DNA from: JBLHKS01 sp047620505
Lineage (GTDB): Bacteria > Verrucomicrobiota > Verrucomicrobiia > Verrucomicrobiales > DEV007
Reading direction: 5' to 3'
Length of the DNA stretch: 18,184 nt
Assembly (NCBI GenBank): GCA_047620505.1
Contig: JBLHKS010000142.1
Location: 1 to 18,184 of the forward strand
The translations under genes and the position numbers were made by a program. This document shows, in pieces, positions 7,646 through 13,951 of the stretch (positions are counted from its first letter, which is position 1; each line of letters begins with the position of its first letter). The notes beneath the pieces are model-generated. The model was not told where the DNA came from, searched no databases, and worked only from the letters and a program-made list of their open reading frames with translations.

Positions 7646-8998
7646 TCAAGAATCTTTCGCGTCGGATCGCGTCGAAACCCGCGTGACCAAATCGTAGAGC
7701 GCTTCGATCCCGAATCGAAATCCGTCCACCGGGATTCGCTCGTCGATCCCGTGAAACATCCGCGCGAAGTCCATTTCAGGCGGCAAAGTCAGCGGGTAGA
7801 AGCCGAAACACTTCGCGCCAAGTTTTGCGTAATTTCGCGAATCGGTGAAGCCGATCACGGGATACGGAATGACCGGATCGCCCGGGCAACGCTCGTTCAA
7901 AACTGCCTCGATCTGCTCGTAAAACGCGTCCGGCTCGAATTCGACGGGCGGCTCATCACGAAGGATTTCGATCTCCGGTTCGTCGCCGATCAGAGCGCGA
8001 ATTTCCGAAATCAGCTCCTCGGTCGAGCTTCCAGGGACGACTCGACCGTCGACGTCGATCACAACCTCCTCAGGCGTGACGTTGATCTTGGATCCCGAGC
8101 TGATGATGTTGGGATTTACCGTGTTTGAGAGGTTCGCCTGAAGAACTTGGCGGTGGGTGCCGGCCGGGACGAGGTGATGAAGAACCCAGGGAGAGAGCAG
8201 CCGATTTTGTAGCAGTGTCAGGCCAATCCGATCGAGAAAAGGCGAGTGCTTCGCGAGGCTTTTCAGAAAGCGCCGGCTCGACGAGCTGAGGTGATGCGGT
8301 AGGCGGGATTTCGCGAGCCGCTCGACGATCCGACCGGCCTTAGCAGCTGCTGACTCAGGATTCGGGCAGGCACCGTGCCCCGGAACCCCGCGAACCCGGA
8401 TTCGCAGCCACGCGATCCCGCGTTCGGCGACCTGAACCATGAACATTCGCTTACCACGAACGTCAACCGTGAACCCGCCGACCTCGTTGATCACGTGCTC
8501 GGCTTTGATGAGGTTCGGGTGGTGCTCAGCGAGGTAAGCCGAACCGAATTCGCACCCCGCTTCCTCATCGGCGACCGCCGCGAAAATCACATCGCGATTG
8601 AGCGCAACGCCGTTGGTTTTCAGCAGCCGCAAAACGGTCATCGCCATCACCGCGAACCCTTTCATGTCGATCGCTCCCCTGCCCCAGATGCAGCCGTCCG
8701 TCTCAATCCCGGAAAACGGCGGATGCGTCCAGTCCTCGGCCCGCGCGGGCACAACATCGAGGTGCGCGTTCAGCAAAAGCGGCTCCTTTTCGCCATTCCC
8801 TTTCAACCTCGTCACGAGATTCGCTCGCCCCGGCGCGGATTCGACGATCGTGCAATCGAAGCCCTCCGCCTCCAGCAGCTGCTGAACGTATTCGATCGCC
8901 GGCCGCTCGTTTCCGGGCGGATTCGTCGTGTCGATCCGGAGAAGATCCTGGAGAATTGATTTGGCCTCGCTGAACGCAGCCCCTTCGAGAGAAAACAT
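7646..8998 (-). CDS. M20 family metallopeptidase / deacylase
   Basis: The 450-residue cytoplasmic protein starts with ATG at 8998; no strong ribosome site is visible. Metal-site residues of the M20/ArgE/DapE/CPG2 group are in place: H79 in NAHLDVV, bridging D111 in GAIDMKG, catalytic E145 and metal ligand E146 in ADEEAG, E172 in NEVGG, and H416 in MFHGIDE. The lid (dimerisation) domain carries H208 in GVPGHGA. Members hydrolyse the amide bond of peptides or N-acyl amino acids. The closest type by motif is the M20 carboxypeptidase/acylase group (ArgE, acylase-1, PM20D1-like), but substrate cannot be read. It sits 24 nt after the thiolase gene and 36 nt before the DUF1553 gene, so co-transcription is likely. 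Confidence 0.92.
   Translation of the reverse strand: MFSLEGAAFSEAKSILQDLLRIDTTNPPGNERPAIEYVQQLLEAEGFDCTIVESAPGRANLVTRLKGNGEKEPLLLNAHLDVVPARAEDWTHPPFSGIETDGCIWGRGAIDMKGFAVMAMTVLRLLKTNGVALNRDVIFAAVADEEAGCEFGSAYLAEHHPNLIKAEHVINEVGGFTVDVRGKRMFMVQVAERGIAWLRIRVRGVPGHGACPNPESAAAKAGRIVERLAKSRLPHHLSSSSRRFLKSLAKHSPFLDRIGLTLLQNRLLSPWVLHHLVPAGTHRQVLQANLSNTVNPNIISSGSKINVTPEEVVIDVDGRVVPGSSTEELISEIRALIGDEPEIEILRDEPPVEFEPDAFYEQIEAVLNERCPGDPVIPYPVIGFTDSRNYAKLGAKCFGFYPLTLPPEMDFARMFHGIDERIPVDGFRFGIEALYDLVTRVSTRSDAKDS
8342..8351. repeat. Iterated palindrome AGCAGCTGCT, copy 5
   Basis: Lies in the M20 gene but in another register, reading as Ser-Ala-Ala-Ala. Confidence 0.8.
8874..8883. repeat. Iterated palindrome AGCAGCTGCT, copy 6
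   Basis: Lies in the M20 gene, reading as Gln-Gln-Leu-Leu. It is the second copy in this gene and uses a different register from copy 5. Confidence 0.8.
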
Positions 8999-9022
8999 GG
9001 CGGTTAAAAAATTAACGTCCGA

Positions 9023-10303
9023 TCAAATCCGCTCTAACCAAGCCGCGCCGCCTTGTCCGCCGCCGATGCACATGCTGACCAGCGCGCGTTTGCCTCCGTT
9101 TTCTTTTAACTGTGTCAGGGCCGTCAAAACCAGCCGAGCCGCGCTCGCCCCGACCGGATGCCCGAGCGCGATCGCGCCACCGAGCGGGTTGAGTTTTTCC
9201 AGATCAACCGCGCCGATCGCCGACTCGCCAAATCCGTTTTCACGCGCAAATCCGGCGTCCTTCAGCAGCTCAAGAACTGCCAAAACCTGAACCGCGAATG
9301 CTTCGTTGAGTTCAACGACATCGGCGTCGCTCGGATCGAAACCGCATGAGCTTTTGAGCTTCCCGATTGCATAAGCCGGCCCCGTCCCCATCCGCTCTGG
9401 CGAACATCCAGCATAAGCGTAATCGACCAGCCTACCGAGCGGCTCGAGGCCAAGTTTCTCAGCGCGGGCTTCGGTCATCACGAGCAACGCGACCGCCCCA
9501 TCGGTGATCTGCGAAGCGTTCCCAGCCGTCACGGAACCGTGCTCCTTCGCGAAAACGGCGCGGAGTTTCGTCAGCGCTTCGATCGTCTGTTTTGCCCGAA
9601 CGCCGTTGTCGCCGATGACGTGTTTTCCCTTCGCACCATCAAAGTAAACCGGCGTTTGCTCCTTCAGCAGCTGCTCGTTCGCCGCAGCCGCTTTGAGGTG
9701 ACTTTGAAGCGCGTATTCGTCCTGCTCATCACGCGAAATTTCGAACTCCCGCGCAAGCACTTCAGCCGTCTGGCCCATGTTCAGCCCGCAAACCGGATCG
9801 CTAAGCCCAAGCTTCAAACCGATCACCGGCGAAAAGTCTTTTGGCCGAAATTTCGCCATCGCGGCGAGCCGTTTCCAGAAGGTCTTAGCTCGTGAGAGCA
9901 CCGTGAATTTCTCAACCGCAGAGCGCCGATAGAGAAACGGCGTCTGCGACATGCTTTCGGTCCCGCCGACGACGAAAACCTCGCCTTTGCCAGACGCAAC
10001 TCGCTCAGCTGCCGTCGTTAGCGACTCCATTCCGGATGCGCAATTTCGATGAACCGTCATCGCTGGCGTAGATTCTGGAATTCCAGCGCGAAGCGCGACA
10101 ACGCGAGCGATGTTGGCGGCGTCAGCGGGTTGTGAAACGCAGCCCAGAATCGTCTCGTCGATGATCGCCGGATCGATCCCGGTCTTCGTCAGCAGCGCAG
10201 AAACCGCCGTCCGACCGAGTTCAACAGCGCCGACGTCCTTGAGAGCTGTGCCAGCTTTAACGAATGGCGTGCGAACGCCGTCGATGATCACGAGATTGGT
10301 CAT
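9023..10303 (-). CDS. Acetyl-CoA C-acyltransferase (thiolase), FadI/trifunctional-beta type
   Basis: The ATG at 10303 gives 426 residues beginning at the usual thiolase N-terminus. A TTG at 10318 would add five. Active-site residues are the nucleophile C88 in NCASG, H382 in GHPVGASAAR and the base C412 in CIGGGQG, together with the conserved NEAF loop. The segment with SRAKTFWKRL and FRPKDFSPV, followed by GLNMGQTAEVLAREF, matches the loop seen in FadI and the mitochondrial trifunctional beta subunit rather than the short PhaA/AtoB thiolases. The expected reaction is thiolytic release of acetyl-CoA from 3-ketoacyl-CoA in beta-oxidation. No hydratase/dehydrogenase (FadJ-like) partner is in the window. 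Hairpins in the 68-nt gap upstream may separate it from the preceding gene's transcript. Confidence 0.95.
   Translation of the reverse strand: MTNLVIIDGVRTPFVKAGTALKDVGAVELGRTAVSALLTKTGIDPAIIDETILGCVSQPADAANIARVVALRAGIPESTPAMTVHRNCASGMESLTTAAERVASGKGEVFVVGGTESMSQTPFLYRRSAVEKFTVLSRAKTFWKRLAAMAKFRPKDFSPVIGLKLGLSDPVCGLNMGQTAEVLAREFEISRDEQDEYALQSHLKAAAANEQLLKEQTPVYFDGAKGKHVIGDNGVRAKQTIEALTKLRAVFAKEHGSVTAGNASQITDGAVALLVMTEARAEKLGLEPLGRLVDYAYAGCSPERMGTGPAYAIGKLKSSCGFDPSDADVVELNEAFAVQVLAVLELLKDAGFARENGFGESAIGAVDLEKLNPLGGAIALGHPVGASAARLVLTALTQLKENGGKRALVSMCIGGGQGGAAWLERI
9666..9675. repeat. Iterated palindrome AGCAGCTGCT, copy 7
   Basis: Lies in the thiolase gene, reading as Glu-Gln-Leu-Leu. Confidence 0.8.
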
Positions 10304-10326
10304 ATGAATTGGTTTCAACCTAGCTC

Positions 10327-10375
10327 GATTCGGACCGAACGCGAATCTGTAGCAGCGGCAGGATGCAGCGGCTAC
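10327..10375 (-). terminator. Two tandem stem-loops between haem protein and thiolase genes
   Basis: The 68-nt gap holds two inverted repeats. One pairs GATTCG with CGAATC (10327-10332 with 10342-10347, 9-nt loop). The other pairs GTAGCAGC with GCGGCTAC (10349-10356 with 10368-10375, one mismatch), starting at the stop codon of the upstream gene. The second also contains an 8-nt direct repeat GCAGCGGC (10352-10359 and 10365-10372). No U-tract follows on either strand, so this may be a weak terminator, an attenuator or an RNA-processing site. Confidence 0.3.
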
Positions 10376-12768
10376 TCAGGGCCCTTCAAATAGGCCAGAA
10401 GATCGAGAATCTGCTCGCGAGTGAGCGTGTTGATCAGGCCCGCCGGCATGGGCGAAATTTCGGACGGCGCAGTCGACAAAATCGTGCCGCGCTCGATCTC
10501 GACGACCTCGCGCGTTAGCGGATTCGTCTCGATGCGTAACTTCGATCCGCTGACGCCAACGGCCTGGCCGTGAACGACCGAACCATCCTCCAATCCATAA
10601 CGAATCGAACGATACTTCGGTGAAATCACGGCGCTTGGTTCGATCATCGACTCCAACAATGTTCTCGAATCGAAGCGCCCGCCGACGTTCGTCAGATCCG
10701 GCCCGATCTGACCACCTTCCTCGCCGACACGATGACAAACCAGGCACATCGAAGCAGCTGCTGCTCGTCGGCCCGGCCCTGGATGGCCGTTTCCGAGGAC
10801 CAGATCGTCCCCCTCAAAATCGGCTAGCGCCCACTCTTTCACAAAGGAGCCTGGCGCTTCGAAAACCATCGGTTCAGGCGTGTCGTCTTCGACCTTGTCG
10901 ACGAGATCTCGAAGCGCCGAGCGCTCCACTTCGTTGAGTTTCGCAAGATGATCAGCTCGAAGGTTTTTCATCGTCGTTTTCAACAAACGCCCACCTCGAA
11001 ATCTCTTGGCCCTGACAAACCACTCCAGAATTTTACGATGATGCTCGCGCTTCCAGCCGGACTCCACATAAACAAGCGATTGCACGAGTTGAATTTGCCC
11101 CTCCTGAGTTGGTTCAGCGGCGAGACGAAATAAAGCAATGTCGAGCACGGCCGGAGATTCGAGAAACACCAGAAGTTCGAGCAATTCCCGCCGCACGGCG
11201 CCGCTTTTGGTCTTACGATCGGCGTAGCGCTTTAGAAGTAGAGTGGAAACCGAAGTCGGCCCCTCTGGACGGCCCAAGCGCTCAAAGGCGAGCTGGAGCG
11301 TTCGCAACGCAGACAGCAGCTGCTGACGATCAAGGTTTTCGAGCAGCCCGTTTTGAAACGGCTTCAGAAGCAGCTTGAGATCACTGGGCTTACCTGTCCG
11401 CGCCATCGCCATCAAGGCTGTGATCGAATTTGAATTCAGAGCTCGCTTACGCCAAAGGCTCGGATCTTGCCGCTCCAACGCCAGACGCGCGGCGAAACGA
11501 ATCCAGGGATCATCGGAGTCAAGATGTTGGAATGCGAGTTCGACGCCAGCTGGCTCGCGGAGCGTGTGAAACCGTTCCAGATCAAGCCGAATCTTCCGCG
11601 CATTCCAAGTTCGCTGATCCTCTGGCTTAGCTACAATCGGACCGAGCATCGGCTTTTTATGGCTCACGCGGTAGAGCCCGGATTGCGAGCCGCGACCGCC
11701 GGTGATGAAATACATCGCGCCATCCTCACCGAACACGAAATCGGCCACGTTCAGCGGCGCTCCTTCGATAAAGACTTTGTATTCGAATTCGTAGCTCGCT
11801 CCTACCGGCGTCGGGTTCGCAGCGAGGATTCGACCGTTCTGCCAATCGGCGAGGAACAGCGCCTGCTTGTAATCAACCGGAAAATGGCTTTGCGTCCCGA
11901 AGTCGATCCCAGTCGGCGACGCCATCCCGGTATCGAGGTTCGAAGGTAGCGCGTCCGCCCGCCAATCCGGCCACTTTCCCGAACCCCAACGCCAGCCGTA
12001 TTCGCCGCCGCTGACGATGTGGTTCACGCGCGTCGGTCGATACCAGGGCAGACCGATGTCCCACTCCATGTCGGCATCCCAGGTGAACATCTCGCCAACC
12101 GGATTGAAGGCGATGTCAACCTGGTTTCGCAGCCCGCCAGCGATCACTTCCCAGGTTTGGCCGTCTTTGTCGGTCCTGACAATGTAGCCAACGCGGTTGT
12201 CGTGGCCGGCATCGTGTGGGTTTGGCAGGAGCTGATCAGGCTGAGGGTTTCGGTAGGGAGAATTCGGCGAGACGCCTTCCGGAAAAGCGCAATCGTTGCC
12301 GATGACCAGATAAATCATTCCGTCCGGACCGAGCTTCATTTGATTCTGGCCGTGGCCGTAGCGGCTGCGGTAGTCGAACTTCTTGAGCAGACTGACCTCG
12401 TCGAAATTTTCGTCTCCAGTCGTGTTGCGCAGCCGGTAGAAACCCTGACTGTTCGTCGCGTTCGCGTAGAGCGCGCCGTGCGCGAAAAGCACACCTCGGC
12501 AATGCTGAAGCGTGTCGTCGATTTTCTCAAATCCGGGTTTTTCAGGATCGATCGAAATCCGCGCGAGCCCCTGTTTGTCGAGCGCGACGATCACCCGGTC
12601 TTGATCGTCGAAAGTCATGCTGATCCACGACCCTTCGTCATCGCCAGCCGACCTCAGCAGCTCAATTTTGAAGCCGTCCGGAACCAGCAGCTGCTCAGGC
12701 GGTGTCGCCTGGCGTTCCTGAGCCGTTGCTCCACTCAAAATCAGGAAAATTGCGAAAAATCTCATCAT
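10372..12768 (-). CDS. PVC-type haem-binding CxxCH protein (sorbosone-dehydrogenase-like propeller, HEAT-like region, cytochrome c)
   Basis: The ATG at 12768 overlaps the sialidase stop (ATGA) and starts a signal peptide (MMRFFAIFLILSGATAQ), giving 798 residues. The frame upstream to 12927 lies inside the sialidase gene and was excluded. The N-terminal part (about 25-395) is a six-bladed propeller of the PVC membrane-bound dehydrogenase type (EVIAGGLRNQVDIAFNP, LFLADWQNGRI, GEDGAMYFITGGRG). An alpha-helical HEAT-like region follows at about 420-640. The C-terminal cytochrome c domain has CLVCH at 675-679 and the likely axial Met774 in SPMPAGL. Known role: periplasmic haem proteins abundant in PVC bacteria, thought to oxidise sugars or related compounds. 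The substrate is unknown. The overlap with the sialidase implies translational coupling and a shared role on released sugars. Confidence 0.93.
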   Translation of the reverse strand: MMRFFAIFLILSGATAQERQATPPEQLLVPDGFKIELLRSAGDDEGSWISMTFDDQDRVIVALDKQGLARISIDPEKPGFEKIDDTLQHCRGVLFAHGALYANATNSQGFYRLRNTTGDENFDEVSLLKKFDYRSRYGHGQNQMKLGPDGMIYLVIGNDCAFPEGVSPNSPYRNPQPDQLLPNPHDAGHDNRVGYIVRTDKDGQTWEVIAGGLRNQVDIAFNPVGEMFTWDADMEWDIGLPWYRPTRVNHIVSGGEYGWRWGSGKWPDWRADALPSNLDTGMASPTGIDFGTQSHFPVDYKQALFLADWQNGRILAANPTPVGASYEFEYKVFIEGAPLNVADFVFGEDGAMYFITGGRGSQSGLYRVSHKKPMLGPIVAKPEDQRTWNARKIRLDLERFHTLREPAGVELAFQHLDSDDPWIRFAARLALERQDPSLWRKRALNSNSITALMAMARTGKPSDLKLLLKPFQNGLLENLDRQQLLSALRTLQLAFERLGRPEGPTSVSTLLLKRYADRKTKSGAVRRELLELLVFLESPAVLDIALFRLAAEPTQEGQIQLVQSLVYVESGWKREHHRKILEWFVRAKRFRGGRLLKTTMKNLRADHLAKLNEVERSALRDLVDKVEDDTPEPMVFEAPGSFVKEWALADFEGDDLVLGNGHPGPGRRAAAASMCLVCHRVGEEGGQIGPDLTNVGGRFDSRTLLESMIEPSAVISPKYRSIRYGLEDGSVVHGQAVGVSGSKLRIETNPLTREVVEIERGTILSTAPSEISPMPAGLINTLTREQILDLLAYLKGPE
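10753..10762. repeat. Iterated palindrome AGCAGCTGCT, copy 8
   Basis: Lies in the PVC haem protein gene just before its CxxCH motif, reading as Ala-Ala-Ala-Ala. Confidence 0.8.
11315..11324. repeat. Iterated palindrome AGCAGCTGCT, copy 9
   Basis: Perfect 12-bp form (11314-11325). It lies in the HEAT-like region of the PVC haem protein, reading as Gln-Gln-Leu-Leu. Confidence 0.8.
12686..12695. repeat. Iterated palindrome AGCAGCTGCT, copy 10
   Basis: Lies near the N-terminus of the mature PVC haem protein, reading as Glu-Gln-Leu-Leu. Confidence 0.8.
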
Positions 12769-13862
12769 GGTCTGGTCAATTGCGCTGGTGAAAAGGTCGT
12801 AAAATAGAGCTGATAATTGCCGTCTTCCCACAAGTCGTAAAACACTCCGATTTCGCCGTTCGGCAGCAGCGCCATACTCGAATACTGACCATTTCCGGCG
12901 CGCAAAAGCATCGACCCGGCATCCCACGATTTTCCCTCATCGAGGCTGAGCCGAACGGTCAGGTCAATCCGATCCGGACCAGCTGGATGAAGCAGAAGCC
13001 AACGCTTTGGAGCGAGCTTGAGCAGGCTGTTCTGGCAGTACGGATCGTAGAGATTCGGATCGAATCGTTTCTCGCTCCAGGTTTCGCCTCCGTCCGGACT
13101 CTCGACGATCGAACGCTGGAACGGCCCGCCTTTCGCGGTTCGCGCGCTGAGATAAATCGAACCGTCTTCGCGCTCCAAAGCTTGGGGCTCGCCGTTTACG
13201 GCACCGGCGTTTTCGCTGAGTTTCCAGGTTTTGCCGTGATCATCGCTGAAGACCGCGTGGCTCGCCGTCAGGCTTCCGTTTTCGCCTTCGCGATGGTAGC
13301 AGGGAAAGAAAAGTCGGCCGCTTTTGAGCTGGATGCCTACCCCGGGACCACAGCCGTACCACGTCCATCCGGGTTTCTTCGCGACGTCCGAAATGTCGCG
13401 CGGCTTCGTCCAGGTTTCGCCGTCGTCGGCGCTGGAAATCACGTAGACCTGGCTGGAACGCTCAGTCCGGCCCGCAGCGATATCCACCTCAAGCTCGGCG
13501 CCCGGGCTGATGGTATGAGCGATCCAGATCACGCCGGTTTCTCGATCGACAAGCGCGCTCTGATTTCCCAGCGTGTCTTTTTCCGCGTCGGCGACGAGTT
13601 TCAGCGGGCTCCAAGTTTTTCCGCCATCCTCGCTACGCTTCAGAACGAGGTCGACGTTCCCCGTCAGCCCGCCTCCGTCCGACCGCCCCTCACAGATTGC
13701 CAGGAGCGTTCCTTTGTTCGTAACCACGAGAGAAGGAATCCGGTAACGCGGGTAGCCTTCCTCACCAGATTCAAACAATAGTTTATGGCCATCTTGAGCC
13801 CAGCAGCTGCTGGCAGCCACGCACAGGCAGATCGCCACGGAAAATCGAATCGATACAGTCAT
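12765..13862 (-). CDS. Exo-alpha-sialidase-like (BNR/Asp-box) glycoside hydrolase, secreted
   Basis: The ATG at 13862 gives 365 residues starting with a signal peptide (about 1-23, ending SSCWAQ). The 63-codon extension to 14051 would overlap the divergent kinase gene and lacks a signal. Sialidase hallmarks: RIP motif at R41, D62 in GRSDGG, five Asp boxes (77-84 SEDGGKTW, 144-151 SADDGETW, 206-213 SDDHGKTW, 255-262 SPDGGETW, 306-313 SLDEGKSW), Glu225 in NGEPQALE, candidate triad arginines R241 and R304, and a tyrosine nucleophile candidate Y327 in GQYSS. The fold is a six-bladed propeller that removes terminal sialic acids, acting outside the cytoplasm. PVC genomes hold many sialidase-like paralogues of uncertain substrate, so true sialidase activity is likely but not certain. 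It is first gene of the minus-strand cluster. Confidence 0.9.
   Translation of the reverse strand: MTVSIRFSVAICLCVAASSCWAQDGHKLLFESGEEGYPRYRIPSLVVTNKGTLLAICEGRSDGGGLTGNVDLVLKRSEDGGKTWSPLKLVADAEKDTLGNQSALVDRETGVIWIAHTISPGAELEVDIAAGRTERSSQVYVISSADDGETWTKPRDISDVAKKPGWTWYGCGPGVGIQLKSGRLFFPCYHREGENGSLTASHAVFSDDHGKTWKLSENAGAVNGEPQALEREDGSIYLSARTAKGGPFQRSIVESPDGGETWSEKRFDPNLYDPYCQNSLLKLAPKRWLLLHPAGPDRIDLTVRLSLDEGKSWDAGSMLLRAGNGQYSSMALLPNGEIGVFYDLWEDGNYQLYFTTFSPAQLTRP
13802..13811. repeat. Iterated palindrome AGCAGCTGCT, copy 11
   Basis: The palindrome extends to 14 bp (13800-13813). It lies in the sialidase signal peptide in a third register, reading as Ser-Ser-Cys-Trp. Confidence 0.8.
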
Positions 13863-13951
13863 GGAGAGACGAGCTTCCGTTTCCCGGCGTTGAGCGCAAG
13901 CAAAGTCAGTCGCGCTTGCAGTGACCCAATGAACGGGCAATAATCTGGGAG
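13863..13951. promoter_or_regulatory. Divergent promoter region between sialidase and Ser/Thr kinase genes
   Basis: These 89 bp must hold the promoters for both directions. On the plus strand AATAAT at 13939-13944 is a fair -10 element, with a weak TTGCAG at 13916-13921 (17-bp spacing). That -10 would start RNA at or next to the kinase ATG. An inverted repeat GCAAGC/GCTTGC (13896-13901 and 13914-13919, 12-bp spacer) overlaps the putative -35 and could be an operator. I see no convincing promoter toward the sialidase. Confidence 0.35.

Noticed and set aside
12019..12807. 262-codon plus-strand frame
   Set aside because: Antisense to the propeller part of the PVC haem protein; no domain features.
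12769..12927. N-terminal extension of the PVC haem protein
   Set aside because: It lies within the sialidase gene and would hide the signal peptide that starts at 12768.
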